Shown: positions 43,805-52,845 of the stretch, piece by piece
Layout of the letters: each line of letters begins with the position of its first letter
Numbering within the stretch: the first letter of the stretch is position 1
Assembly (NCBI GenBank): GCA_030041295.1
Contig: JASHOD010000105.1
Span: 1 to 64,000, forward strand
DNA: 64,000 bases
Source of the DNA: Nitrososphaerales archaeon
GTDB taxonomy: Archaea > Thermoproteota > Nitrososphaeria > Nitrososphaerales > CADDZS01
Direction of reading: 5' to 3'
Notes under the pieces: model-generated
What the model was told of the DNA's origin: nothing
The model's input: only the letters and a program-made list of their open reading frames with translations
The model's database searches: none
Program-made: the position numbers and the translations under genes

Positions 43805-44668
43805 CTATTTCACTCTCCCAAGAGCTAGCTTCAATGATCTCTTTGTAAACACTTTGATCATCTCCATCCTGTAATCCCTACTTCCATGCATGTCTGAAGG
43901 CGGATCTGCTCCATCAGGTTTTTGGTTTGAAGCCTCGACTATAGTTTTGTCGTCGAGCTTCTTTCCTTTCAGATAATTTTCGGCATTGGTAAATCGAAGA
44001 GGCGTTGAAGCAATAGATCCGAGGGCAATCCTGACGTCTTTACAGGTACTTCCGCCATCAGTTGTTAGGACAACGCCGCAGCTAGTGATTGCAAAGTCCC
44101 CCTCCCTACGAGAGTGTTTGATATACCCTGTACCAGAATGCGGAGGTAAGCTCGGTATCTGAATTTCAGTTAATACTTCATCGTGCTGGACAGCGGTAGT
44201 AAAGATGTCAAGGAAGAAATCCTTTGAAGAGACAACTCTTCTCCCCCTCGGACCTTGAATGACAAAATTAGCATCTGCTGCCATGAGAGCGGTCGGTAGG
44301 TCAGCTGCAGGATCTGCGTGGCACGCACTTCCTCCGACAGTACCCCGGTTCCTTATTTGCTGGTCTCCGATCTTGCTCGCTGCGTCGGTTAGTAGGGTAT
44401 ACTTTTCCTTAACAATCGGTGAGAGCTCAATCATATCGTGAATCGTTAGAGCACCAATCGCTAGGTATCCGTTTTCCTCGCGAATGTATGACATGCCCTC
44501 TAACTTTGTAATATCCACTAGGCTCTTCGGCGCGGCTAGCCTTAGTTTCATTAGAGCCAAAAGACTCTGACCCCCGGCGAGGACTTTAGCCTCCTCCTTT
44601 GTTCCCAAAAGGTCAAGTGCTTCGCTAAGAGATGTCGGAGAGTAATAATCGAATTTCTTTGGCGTCAA
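43805..44668 (-). CDS. coxM: Molybdenum hydroxylase FAD-binding subunit (CoxM-like)
   Basis: 287 residues, ATG 44668. FAD-binding domain 5: N-terminal KVLAGGQSLLALMKLRLA, then RNRGTVGGSACHADPAADLP (AGGS/TIGG-type flavin loops). The C-terminal CO_deh_flav domain begins near DVRIALGSIASTPLRF. Stop at 43805 abuts coxS. The catalytic large subunit coxL, usually adjacent, is not present on either side; nothing coding is found upstream to 45.1 kb. Confidence 0.93.
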   Translation of the reverse strand: MTPKKFDYYSPTSLSEALDLLGTKEEAKVLAGGQSLLALMKLRLAAPKSLVDITKLEGMSYIREENGYLAIGALTIHDMIELSPIVKEKYTLLTDAASKIGDQQIRNRGTVGGSACHADPAADLPTALMAADANFVIQGPRGRRVVSSKDFFLDIFTTAVQHDEVLTEIQIPSLPPHSGTGYIKHSRREGDFAITSCGVVLTTDGGSTCKDVRIALGSIASTPLRFTNAENYLKGKKLDDKTIVEASNQKPDGADPPSDMHGSRDYRMEMIKVFTKRSLKLALGRVK

Positions 44669-45130
44669 CTTCTGGGTGCTACCTACAGCCGAAAGTGGTC
44701 TGATAATATTTCAACGTTATGCCACTTCTCGAATTAACGAGATATGGGAGGCTAATATACAAGACATTCATTGACTACACTTCTGAAATTCTTGTTCTTT
44801 GTTAGTTGGACAATATGCCTGTTATAGCTTCTAGCTAATTGCGAAATCGTAAGAACTCTTTCGGTAACTCTAAGATTAGCAGGAGGGCCTTCTGCGATGC
44901 CTTTCATTTCCTTGAAAGGTTTTGCGAACAGATTGTGCCAAAGTTAGGATGGAAAGATTGAAGTTAATACGTCGATGCCTGACGACGATTTGACAGTGCC
45001 GTAACTTCGCGATTTGCTCAGAAGCAAGAAAGCATTCGCTAAATGCTTAAATGGTAAGGTGGATTTTCTTTATTTTGGGAATTTTTGACAAAGAATTACC
45101 CGTTGACGCTTAACACAGGTAGTGTTTATC
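44669..45130. other. Intergenic stretch upstream of dnaG
   Basis: About 462 bases. A 7-bp inverted repeat CCTTTCA-TTTCCT-TGAAAGG lies near 44900-44919. A TATA-like GCTTAAATGG lies near 45042-45051, roughly 80 bases before dnaG. TTTTCTTTATTTTGGG follows near 45065. No gene seen. The inverted repeat could be an operator or the hairpin of a terminator, but there is no evidence for either. Confidence 0.4.
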
Positions 45131-46501
45131 ATGAGTCAAGAAAAAAGTATTGTAAAATATCTAGTAAAATTAAGATTCGAAGTAGAAGGCGTAGTAGAAA
45201 AAGCTGATCTTATAGGCGCGATCTTTGGACAAACCGAAGGGTTATTTGGCCCTGAGATGAACCTCCAAGAGCTGCAGAAAACTTGGAAGGTTGGACGGAT
45301 AGAGATCAATCTTCAGTCCAATAATGGACGCACGAGCGGTGAAGTGCTCATTCCGATGAGCACTGACGTGTCAACGGCAGCATTAATCGCGGCGGCGGTT
45401 GAAAACGTAGACAAGGTTGGCCCGTGCAGTGCCCATTTTACTCTCGTAGGGATAAATGACGTAAGAGCAGATAGGCGCAAGGTAATCGTTGACCGAGCTA
45501 AGTCCATAATGAAAGACTGGGCTTCCAAAACAGCGAGCGAAGGAGAAGAGTCGCTCAAAGACATCGTAGATTCTGCGAAAAGAGGGAGGGTCATTTCCTA
45601 TGGAAAGGAGGGACTACCGGCGGGGCCTACGGTTGACACTGCCGACTACCTCTATGTAGTTGAGGGAAGAGCTGACATCATCAATTTGATGAGGGCGGGC
45701 ATTGAGAATACCATTGCTGTGGAGGGTACTAGTATCCCGGACACTGTGAAAGCCCTTGCAAGAAAGAAGCCCATACACGCCTTCCTCGATGGAGACCGAG
45801 GCGGGGATTTGATACTAAAGGAGCTTACCCAGGTTGCAACCGTAGACCGGGTGTTTCGCGCCCCTCGCGGACGCGAGGTCGAGGAACTGACTCCAATAGA
45901 AATTTTGGAAATTCTGGAAAATCGACCTAAAGAGGAAACGACTTCGGAATTAACTGAAGAAAGAATGGAGCGACCGGAACGAAGAGAGCACGCCTATGAA
46001 CGCGAACGTAGTAGCGATAGGGCCGGCCGCTATGAAAGAAGAGATAGGAGAGGAGGTCGAAGAAGCGGCGTCGAACGAGAGGAGCGATATAATCGTAGAG
46101 ATGACGAAGGCCGTATGCCGCGGAGAGAGCGTTCTGGAGAAATGGAAGGCGAAGAGATTGCAAAACCAAAGAGTCAACTTCCACCGCCCCCGCCCTTGGC
46201 TGAAAATGTCAGTGAGAAAGTGAAAGCAGATTTCGGATCTGTGAATGGTACTTTAGAGGCGGTAGTTTACGACGCCGACCTAAAGGAACTATCAAGGGTT
46301 CTAGTGAAAGACCTTGTCGCTCGGGTGAATGACTTGCAAGGGGCGAAGGTACTCGTTCTGGATGGAATCGTTACTCAAAGGCTGATCGACGCGTGCGCCA
46401 AAGTAGGGATCGGAACCGTACTAGCGCATAGGACTGGCGAGATTCAAAACAAGCCCGACGAGCTCGCAATTTACAGCTTCAAAGATCTCGGTCTAGAATA
46501 G
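45131..46501 (+). CDS. dnaG: Archaeal DnaG-type primase with charged insertion
   Basis: 456 residues from ATG 45131 (GGTAGTG upstream; GTG 45122 also in frame). N-terminal archaeal DnaG domain (KYLVKLRFEVEGVVEKADLIGAIFGQ), then a TOPRIM domain with the Glu motif YVVEGRADI and the Asp motif AFLDGDRGGD. Archaeal DnaG associates with the exosome and RNA degradation, and has primase-like activity in vitro. Between the TOPRIM part and the conserved end (VYDADLKELSRVLVKDL) is a roughly 75-residue Arg/Glu-rich insertion with GRYERRDRRGGRRSG, an RGG-like tract that may bind RNA. Pelota follows 53 bases downstream. Confidence 0.93.
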   Translation: MSQEKSIVKYLVKLRFEVEGVVEKADLIGAIFGQTEGLFGPEMNLQELQKTWKVGRIEINLQSNNGRTSGEVLIPMSTDVSTAALIAAAVENVDKVGPCSAHFTLVGINDVRADRRKVIVDRAKSIMKDWASKTASEGEESLKDIVDSAKRGRVISYGKEGLPAGPTVDTADYLYVVEGRADIINLMRAGIENTIAVEGTSIPDTVKALARKKPIHAFLDGDRGGDLILKELTQVATVDRVFRAPRGREVEELTPIEILEILENRPKEETTSELTEERMERPERREHAYERERSSDRAGRYERRDRRGGRRSGVEREERYNRRDDEGRMPRRERSGEMEGEEIAKPKSQLPPPPPLAENVSEKVKADFGSVNGTLEAVVYDADLKELSRVLVKDLVARVNDLQGAKVLVLDGIVTQRLIDACAKVGIGTVLAHRTGEIQNKPDELAIYSFKDLGLE

Positions 46502-46554
46502 ACGAGCCAAAGACGAACTAGGCCCCTTATTTTTCGGGGTTCTGAGCCTTTTCT

Positions 46555-47628
46555 TTGATAATTCACCGACTTGAAGAACGACATGATCTAGTCACAGTTA
46601 CGCCTGAGTCTCCTGATGACCTTTGGACGCTTCGCCGAATAGTCTCCAAAGGAGATCTCGTCGCTAGCGAAACGTCGCGTGTTTTGAAGGATACCGCAGA
46701 GTACGCTAGACCTGACAAGGAACGAATCAAGGTCAAGATTACGATAGAAACTGAGCAAGTAAAGCTCGACAGCACTTTGTCGAGGTTACGAATCTCGGGT
46801 AAAATCGTTGACGTCTCGAATGATGTACTTTCGAAGAATGTATTTCACTCCTTTTCGATCGGCGAGGGCCACCGCCTCTCGATAAGAAAGCTTACCGGCT
46901 TTAACGAACTCCAGATTAAATTGCTGGAAGGATCAAAGGCTCTGGGGGACAGCTACGCGATCGTCTCCTTGGACGGTCGGGAAGCGGGAATAGGGATTGT
47001 CAAGAGTACTCACCTTCAGATTCTCCCTACGTTGGAATCCGGCGCCTCTGGTAAAATGTACCATGACAAAGGACGGAGAGCATCATCGTCGAACTATTTT
47101 GAAAAAGTCGCCGACGCTCTTGCAATTGTTTCTACATCAGGACTGAGTGTTTTCGTTTTGGGTCCCGGAAATACCAAGAACTTGTTTGCAAATTATCTAG
47201 GGCAGAATAGAAAGGAATTCGGGACGGCCAAAGTCATAGAAGGATCCGACACAGCTGGAGAAGACGGAGTCTACCTAGCTCTACGAAACAAGAATCTGCA
47301 GGACTCTCTTGGGGAAACAAGGCTTGCAAAGGCCTCAAAAGTAATCCAGGAAGTGATGAGGAGGATTTCCCTCGGCGACACGCGTGTAGCAATGGCGTTC
47401 AAGGATAACCTATCGGCAGCACAGTCCGGAGCAACTGAATCGCTACTGGTTTCTGATCAGGTTTTTTCCAGACCAGATATTGAAGAGGACAGTCTTGTCG
47501 AACTTCTAAACAAGGTAGAAGAGTTTAGGGGAGAGACTTTCCTGCTTGATTCTTCTACCGATCTTGGTTCACAGGTAGGATCGCTTGGAGGTCTGGTCGG
47601 ATTGCTGCGGTTTCCTCTCAAGTCCTAA
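46555..47628 (+). CDS. pelA: Pelota (Dom34) mRNA surveillance factor
   Basis: 357 residues, TTG 46555. Rescues stalled ribosomes with aEF1A/ABCE1 as partner, resembling eRF1. The N-terminal Sm-like domain (VTVTPESPDDLWTLRRIVSKGDLVASETSR) and the central and C-terminal eRF1 domains 2/3 are recognisable (FVLGPGNTKNLFANYL; the C-terminal LLNKVEEFRGETFLLD and FPLKS). Downstream of dnaG by 53 bases. The C-terminal end overlaps the convergent site-2 protease stop by 4 bases. Confidence 0.94.
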   Translation: MIIHRLEERHDLVTVTPESPDDLWTLRRIVSKGDLVASETSRVLKDTAEYARPDKERIKVKITIETEQVKLDSTLSRLRISGKIVDVSNDVLSKNVFHSFSIGEGHRLSIRKLTGFNELQIKLLEGSKALGDSYAIVSLDGREAGIGIVKSTHLQILPTLESGASGKMYHDKGRRASSSNYFEKVADALAIVSTSGLSVFVLGPGNTKNLFANYLGQNRKEFGTAKVIEGSDTAGEDGVYLALRNKNLQDSLGETRLAKASKVIQEVMRRISLGDTRVAMAFKDNLSAAQSGATESLLVSDQVFSRPDIEEDSLVELLNKVEEFRGETFLLDSSTDLGSQVGSLGGLVGLLRFPLKS

Positions 47629-49103
47629 AGAGGAATGAGAGAAAGAATCCTCGGTAACAGGATGAAGGTTAGAATTAGCGCAAGCATTACGACAGAGCAG
47701 ATGGTCGTAAGGAGTTTCGCCCTGTTCTCGACCCACTTCCTTCCAAAGTGGCTGAACCAGTTGAGTATGGCTTGGCCCCCGTCTAGAGGATACAATGGAA
47801 TCGCATTGAAGAATGCTAGATTTATGTTGATGAAGAAAATCCAAAACAGAGCTAGGGCGACCGGAGCCCATAGATTGCCAAGAATTGGAGAACTGTAGAG
47901 CGGGGTAAAAGTGGACGAAAATGGAACGCCACAGATCTGATTTCCGACAAGGAATATCTGGTTGAACTGCGGCACGATTCCAGGGACTACGAGATAAAGG
48001 AAGGGGTCGGTTTTGTAAGCTGTCGTGTAGCAGCTGTTTATCGAGGATAATTCTTGGCTCGTTACTTCACTGATGCCAATAAAGCCTATGCTCTTGTTAT
48101 TTGGATTAGTTCCTAGAGTAATGTTGTAGGTACTTAATTGATTATTATGGTCGACAGTGACGAGCAAGGTCTCATTGGGCTTTGTGTTCGCCATGTAATT
48201 AGAGAGACTAGTTGAGGAAGTCACCTGAGTATCGTTGACCGCGGTGATCAGGTCCCCTGCCTGCAAGTGTCCCTCCAGATGTAACGTATTCGCCGGGCTA
48301 GGGCTAACTATTTCGAACACGTACACGCCGCTGAATTGATGCGGAACTAGACCTCCTAATAGAAGCACGAGCAAGAGAAGAGCCACAGCTCCGACTATTA
48401 CGTTGCTTCCGGGTCCGCCGGCCAAGATTCGTCCTGAGTCTCTGGCCTTTATTTTCTGGACCAACTTCTCATCGATTTCGACGAATGCTCCTATGGGGAC
48501 TATGAGGAAGAAGAGCAGGCCCGTGGATTTTACCGGCAGCTTTAGTCTTCTTGCGATGACACCATGCGCTCCTTCATGAACGACGATTGCTACTACGATT
48601 CCTATAATACCATAAAGAACCGGGATGTAGGGATTGACCCCTGGTAAAAGAAGATATGATGTGAGGGACGGCCCCGAAGTATAAGTTACTCCTGCTGCAT
48701 GACACTGTGAAGCAACCGCGGCTCCAATTGCGCACCGAAATGCGAGACTGCTGTCCAAGGTTCGATAGACGTCATCAAGCATCAGCCAAACCATGAAAGC
48801 TCCTGCGGCTATCGTGATTCCGATGTACAGCCACCCGATGTCGGAGAAGATTCTGTACTTCGCAAGGTCATCCAAAAAGTTGAGCAGCTTCTTGGTCCTC
48901 ACCATTATGATACCCCATGAGAATGTAACCCCTTTCGGCTCCTCATTCTCTGGTTGAGAATCGCCTGTGTTTGGAGGATTGTCGTTTGCCCCTTTGTCGT
49001 CTTGCTGGGGGTTAACCGCGCTTGGATCTGACAAGGACTGCAGACAAACTTGCGGGTGAAAGCTAATAACTCTACTGCCCACTATAACTTGATTCGCTCT
49101 CAA
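47625..49103 (-). CDS. M50 family site-2 metalloprotease with PDZ domain
   Basis: 492 residues from TTG 49103; the first ~65 residues are polar and variable, and an internal Met at about 67 could be the real start. Zinc motif HEGAH (His176-Glu177-xx-His180) lies in a membrane helix, and NAIPLYPLDGGQAI is the second zinc/catalytic segment (NxxPxxPLDGG). A PDZ domain (about 270-340, GDLITAVNDTQVTSS) sits between. Cuts membrane-embedded substrates such as anti-sigma or transcription factors. About seven membrane helices in all. Confidence 0.92.
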   Translation of the reverse strand: MRANQVIVGSRVISFHPQVCLQSLSDPSAVNPQQDDKGANDNPPNTGDSQPENEEPKGVTFSWGIIMVRTKKLLNFLDDLAKYRIFSDIGWLYIGITIAAGAFMVWLMLDDVYRTLDSSLAFRCAIGAAVASQCHAAGVTYTSGPSLTSYLLLPGVNPYIPVLYGIIGIVVAIVVHEGAHGVIARRLKLPVKSTGLLFFLIVPIGAFVEIDEKLVQKIKARDSGRILAGGPGSNVIVGAVALLLLVLLLGGLVPHQFSGVYVFEIVSPSPANTLHLEGHLQAGDLITAVNDTQVTSSTSLSNYMANTKPNETLLVTVDHNNQLSTYNITLGTNPNNKSIGFIGISEVTSQELSSINSCYTTAYKTDPFLYLVVPGIVPQFNQIFLVGNQICGVPFSSTFTPLYSSPILGNLWAPVALALFWIFFININLAFFNAIPLYPLDGGQAILNWFSHFGRKWVENRAKLLTTICSVVMLALILTFILLPRILSLIPL

Positions 49104-49130
49104 GTAAAGGCATTAGGTTGAAGCTCTGTA

Positions 49131-50114
49131 TTGCAAGCCGAGAATGTAATTACCACAAGAACGAGCTCCCAAAGGCAAAAGGCTAGTCCCCAGTGTCGGT
49201 GTGGTAACAAGACTGTGTACTTCAGAGCTTACAACGGTGAGTCACTGTGCGCAAAATGCTTCAACGATTCGATATTTGAAAAGACAAAGAAAGCAATCTC
49301 CAAGTACGACATGCTGCATTACGGTGACAAGGTTGGTATCGCAGTTTCAGGAGGCAAGGATTCTACCTCGTTGCTTTACGTGATGAGCGAGGTAATGAAG
49401 GGACACGGTTCGAAACTCTATGCTCTTACAATCGACGAGGGAATTGAAGGTTACAGAGATGAGTCCGTTCAGAATGCCGAGAGACTTGCGGAAAAATTAT
49501 CGGTTCCGATTTTGGTCTGCTCGTACCAGGATTTCTTCGGGTTTACGCTCGATGAAGCTCTTGAGAAGAGAAAGGATAGACAAGTAAAATCGACTTCGTG
49601 CGCAGTCTGCGGACCCTTGCGAAGAAGGTCGATTGACCTTGCTGCTGAAAAGCTTGACGTCAATGTAGTAGCGACAGCGCACAATTTGGACGACATGCTA
49701 CAAACATTCTACATCAATCTGTATTCCGGTGACCTCGAAAGGATTAAGTGGCTCGACCCTTCCTTCAAGCAACAAGGAAAAAACTCCGAGTTCAAACTAC
49801 GGAGAATAAAACCGATGTTCGAGATCTACGAGCAGGAACTGGCCTTCTTCGCTTATCAAAATAATCTGCCTTTTCAATCCGAATCGTGCCCCTACATGAA
49901 CGAGGGGATTAGGACGGAGATTCGTAATCACCTGAACGCCCTAGAGGCAAGGCATCCTGGGATAAAGTATTCGACATTGAAGACGGTCTTGGGAATTGCA
50001 ACATCGCTAGAAATCGGGGATGCAAGGAAAAGGATTACTAGGTGCGAGAAATGCGGATCAGTTTCTACCGGTCCGATATGTTCTGTCTGTCTTACTTTGG
50101 ACGTAGTTTCCTGA
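49131..50114 (+). CDS. tRNA 2-thiolation enzyme, TtuA/Ncs6-like
   Basis: 327 residues, TTG 49131. N-terminal Cys-rich CRCGNK...CAKC zinc site, PP-loop SGGKDS (about 73-78) binding ATP, central CAVCG and PYMNEG-type Fe-S region, and a C-terminal zinc finger CEKCGSVSTGPICSVC. It adenylates U34 or m5U54 and inserts sulfur from a MoaD/Urm1-type carrier; the protein at 24.2 kb is a candidate carrier, by inference. Divergent from the protease by 27 bases. Confidence 0.92.
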   Translation: MQAENVITTRTSSQRQKASPQCRCGNKTVYFRAYNGESLCAKCFNDSIFEKTKKAISKYDMLHYGDKVGIAVSGGKDSTSLLYVMSEVMKGHGSKLYALTIDEGIEGYRDESVQNAERLAEKLSVPILVCSYQDFFGFTLDEALEKRKDRQVKSTSCAVCGPLRRRSIDLAAEKLDVNVVATAHNLDDMLQTFYINLYSGDLERIKWLDPSFKQQGKNSEFKLRRIKPMFEIYEQELAFFAYQNNLPFQSESCPYMNEGIRTEIRNHLNALEARHPGIKYSTLKTVLGIATSLEIGDARKRITRCEKCGSVSTGPICSVCLTLDVVS

Positions 50115-50223
50115 GATTCATCCCTTACTTTTGGTTGTGCTCTTCTTTATCTTTATCAACTGTGACTGAACTTTCTTCCTAGCTAGTCAACAAATCGGAT
50201 CGCGTGTGTAGGATCAAGGTGCG

Positions 50224-51201
50224 ATGACTCTAACTACATTAGAAGAAGAAATCACGTCGGCTACGGAAGTCCTGAATAGGTCTGTAGTAAGTATAGAATC
50301 CACGACCTATGCTAGGAGCAGTAGGAGATTCGGTGGCAGCATGATGGTACCGCTCCAGGGCTCTGGATCCGGCGTGTTGATTGATGAATTAGGACATGTG
50401 ATAACGAACAACCATGTCGTGTCCAGAAGCGACTTTGTCTCAGTGACTTTGAACGATGGCCGGGTACTCAAGGGAAGAGTAATCGGATCAGACAAGGCGA
50501 CGGACATTGCCGTCGTAAAATTAGAAGATGTGGAAGGTCAGAATTTGCCTTTCGCGAAATTAGGCGATTCCGATAATTTGAAGGTGGGTCAAATCGCACT
50601 CGCTATCGGAAATAGTTTGGGACTCCCCGGCGGTCCAACCGTATCCTTGGGAGTGATTAGCGCTCTTGCCCGGCCACTGCCAGGAGCTGATTTCATTTAT
50701 GAGGGATTCATCCAGACTGATGCGGCGGTAAACCCAGGAAACAGTGGAGGGCCACTCGCAAATCTCTCCGGAGAAGTTGTGGGAATCAATACCGCGATAA
50801 TTCCCTACGCGAACGGCATGGGGTTTGCGATCCCGATAAACATGGTAAAGAGGGCGGTCGGTCAGATTCTCGCAAATGGACGAGTTATTAGACCATGGAT
50901 CGGAATATCTGCGATCGATGTGAATCCTGCGATTTCAAGAAGGTATGATCTTCACTCGAACAGCGGAGTGATGGTAATCGGCGTATCGACCTACAGCCCG
51001 GCAGACGAAGCCGGGTTGAGGGAAGGCGATATAATAACGAGCATCGATGGAAAGTCGATTGGAAAGATGAAAGAACTGCTCTCCGAATTATCGAAGAATT
51101 CTGTCGGCGCTAGTGTCCGTCTTTCAATTCTCAGATCAGGGCGGGAAAGAGAGCTTTCACTTCGGCTTCTTGAAATGCCTGCGACCATACTCGGAGAGTA
51201 A
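50224..51201 (+). CDS. HtrA/DegP-type serine protease with one PDZ domain
   Basis: 325 residues, ATG 50224. Trypsin-like triad His64 (TNNHVV), Asp94 (TDIAVV), Ser174 (NPGNSGGPL). A single C-terminal PDZ domain runs from about 225 to 315 (SPADEAGLREGDIITSIDG). No signal peptide or membrane anchor, so it is cytoplasmic. Protein quality control and stress protease. Stand-alone, with a T-rich region downstream (51273-51293). Confidence 0.93.
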   Translation: MTLTTLEEEITSATEVLNRSVVSIESTTYARSSRRFGGSMMVPLQGSGSGVLIDELGHVITNNHVVSRSDFVSVTLNDGRVLKGRVIGSDKATDIAVVKLEDVEGQNLPFAKLGDSDNLKVGQIALAIGNSLGLPGGPTVSLGVISALARPLPGADFIYEGFIQTDAAVNPGNSGGPLANLSGEVVGINTAIIPYANGMGFAIPINMVKRAVGQILANGRVIRPWIGISAIDVNPAISRRYDLHSNSGVMVIGVSTYSPADEAGLREGDIITSIDGKSIGKMKELLSELSKNSVGASVRLSILRSGRERELSLRLLEMPATILGE

Positions 51202-51272
51202 ATAACAAACCTTCTCAATCCTCCACTTCTCCTTTTTCCCTACCCTGATCTTCTCCACTCGTTGTTTGATCT

Positions 51273-51293
51273 ACCCACTCTCTCTTTTTTTTC
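51273..51293 (+). terminator. Possible oligo-T terminator after htrA
   Basis: Pyrimidine-rich sequence ends in a T8 run at 51285-51292, about 80 bases after the htrA stop. Archaeal RNA polymerase terminates at such T runs. A second T-rich run (TTTTTTTGTT) lies near 51380. Confidence 0.35.
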
Positions 51294-51416
51294 TCGACGC
51301 CCTAATATAGAGGCAATAATTACTAGGCAATTTCTCGATGCAAAGAGTAGAAAGTCAAAACCCCTTAGAGATTTCTGTCTTTTTTTGTTATGCTCTAAAG
51401 TAAAGCAAATGCTTGA

Positions 51417-51667
51417 AAGTAATTCTTCATTAAGGAAGCTCGCGCCGGTAGAAAGTCCCTCGCGGTGCCCGTGTAAAATGGGTGCAGCTTTTTGACTGGC
51501 GGGATCTGTTTGATAACCAAGGGGGAGAGTTGGCATAGTTACAGAGTGGTAACTGCCATGTACTAAGCGTACAAGAATTCATCCTCTCTTTTGGTTACAG
51601 AATGGTAGCTGGCTAGCATACGTACTTGAGAGAGCAACAGAACCCGATGTTATAAAGAAGAGAACTT
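51417..51667 (+). ncRNA. Candidate structured RNA with RNase P-like motifs
   Basis: About 251 nt in a long non-coding gap. Ends close on themselves: AAGT-AA-TTCTTC (51417-51428) pairs with GAAGAG-A-ACTT (51657-51667), a P1-like stem. Motifs resembling RNase P conserved regions occur in order: GAAAGTCC (51451-51458; CR I GAAAGUCC), ACAGAGTGGTAACTGCC (51541-51557; CR II ACAGAGAGCAAACCGCC) and CAACAGAACCCGATGTTAT (51635-51653; CR V ACAGAAnnnGGCUUAU). The last lacks the exact GGCUUAU needed for a perfect P4, and little room is left for P3, so the identity is uncertain. Two strong stem-loops lie inside (51531-51558 and 51593-51610). A TATA-like CTAAAGTAAAG lies near 51395. Confidence 0.45.
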
Positions 51668-52067
51668 AACACATTAAGGATTCGCCCGTGCCGTTGGAAT
51701 CACGCGACTATTGAGAATATAAAAGGAAGGAAGAAGCTAACAATTACAATTTCAAGCTAGCCAAAGCAATTATAATTGTGCTCCTTTGCACTGCGTACTT
51801 TTCTCCTTTATTCCAAGCTAAAAAAGAGCGCACTCTCTAAACAAAGTGGACGTTTACTTACTACCTAGCCGGCCAGATTATGCCCTAATATCATGCCTGC
51901 AATGGGGCGCGAGCAGTTCCCCTTTTTTTGCTCTCCCATTACTGCCTTACAAAGCATGCACTTGTCACGCCACTCATAAGTGCGAGTACTATAGGCCTCC
52001 GAGAGATTTCTCTCCATACGAGAGACAAAAAGAACAGTGTAACAAGACATAACTCTTTAATCCCAAA
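51668..52067. other. Non-coding stretch between the candidate RNA and the TOPRIM gene
   Basis: 400 bases with stops in all frames. Contains a 12-bp perfect palindrome CAATTATAATTG near 51769-51780. An AGCACTT/AAGTGCG-type stem occurs near 51957-51985, and a TTTAATCCC-type promoter-like segment lies before 52068. No gene recognised. Confidence 0.35.
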
Positions 52068-52511
52068 ATGAGGTACTTCGGCATCCAAGCAGAAATATTT
52101 CCCTTGAGCATTGGCAAAAGTCACCCGGCGGAATCTTCGCTGATTGAATCCCTGTCTCATTTTATCCGCAAGCTGAACCACGAGGAAGACGCCCTTGTCG
52201 TCGTTGAGGGACTGAGGGATGCAAAGGCTCTTCGCGATTCTGGTTTCGACGGAGAGATATTCATGCTCTGCCACAAGCAGAACGTCTCGAAACTGGAGAA
52301 CGAGGCCACGAAATACAAGAAAGCGATCCTGCTACTCGATAACGACTCTGAGGGTAAGAAACTTTCGGCCAGGACACAGCGGATACTCCATGGCAGGGTA
52401 AAGTTCGACCTATACTACCAAAGGGAACTTCTCCCGGCCAGCCGTGGAAAGATTAGGCACGTGGAAGAACTCTCTACCTACGCCGAGAAACTTGCTCCCC
52501 ACGTTAGCTGA
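52068..52511 (+). CDS. Small TOPRIM-domain protein (UPF0292-like)
   Basis: 147 residues, ATG 52068. A stand-alone TOPRIM fold: Glu motif VVVEGLRDAKALRDSG and the Asp-x-Asp motif LLLDNDSEGKKL, as in RNase M5 and small primase-like nucleases. Probably a nuclease or RNA-processing protein acting on structured RNA. Residues 1-35 precede the domain and are helical. It follows the possible structured RNA region. Exact role unknown. Confidence 0.85.
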   Translation: MRYFGIQAEIFPLSIGKSHPAESSLIESLSHFIRKLNHEEDALVVVEGLRDAKALRDSGFDGEIFMLCHKQNVSKLENEATKYKKAILLLDNDSEGKKLSARTQRILHGRVKFDLYYQRELLPASRGKIRHVEELSTYAEKLAPHVS

Positions 52512-52611
52512 ATAGCTACTTTTCAGAAGCTTTATGTTTACAATTACGAGTGAGCTACATTGAGTGCGATCTTTGCCTAGCTCAGCCTCTACTACCCACA
52601 CGCGGGAACCC

Positions 52612-52845
52612 ATGCCGAAACTCACGCGAAAGCAGCTTGCCAAACTTATCACGGACTGGAACACGATCGCGAAAAGCACGCTAGAGTGCCGAACCTGCGA
52701 CAGGTTTTACGAGACCCCCTTTGAGTGGCTCGGGAAGAAGGAAAAGAAGGCCTTCATAGATCATCTTTACGATTCCCACGTTACGGCAGGAAGCAGCGCT
52801 TCAAAAAAGAAAGTACCACGAACGGGGAGGAAAAGTAGCAGATAA
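52612..52845 (+). CDS. Small C2H2-type zinc-finger protein
   Basis: 77 residues from ATG 52612; GTG 52564 gives a 93-residue form with a Ser/Thr-rich extension. Basic start (KLTRKQLAKL), then CRTCDRF and, after a helical WLGKKEKKAFIDHLYDSH, a Cys2-His2 arrangement (C-x2-C-x23-H-x4-H), and a basic tail of Ser/Lys/Arg. Probably nucleic-acid binding. Its 3' end overlaps the convergent response regulator by 45 bases. Confidence 0.7.
   Translation: MPKLTRKQLAKLITDWNTIAKSTLECRTCDRFYETPFEWLGKKEKKAFIDHLYDSHVTAGSSASKKKVPRTGRKSSR

Noticed and set aside
44900-44919. Inverted repeat CCTTTCA/TGAAAGG as a terminator
   Set aside because: No following T run and no confirmed upstream transcript on that strand.
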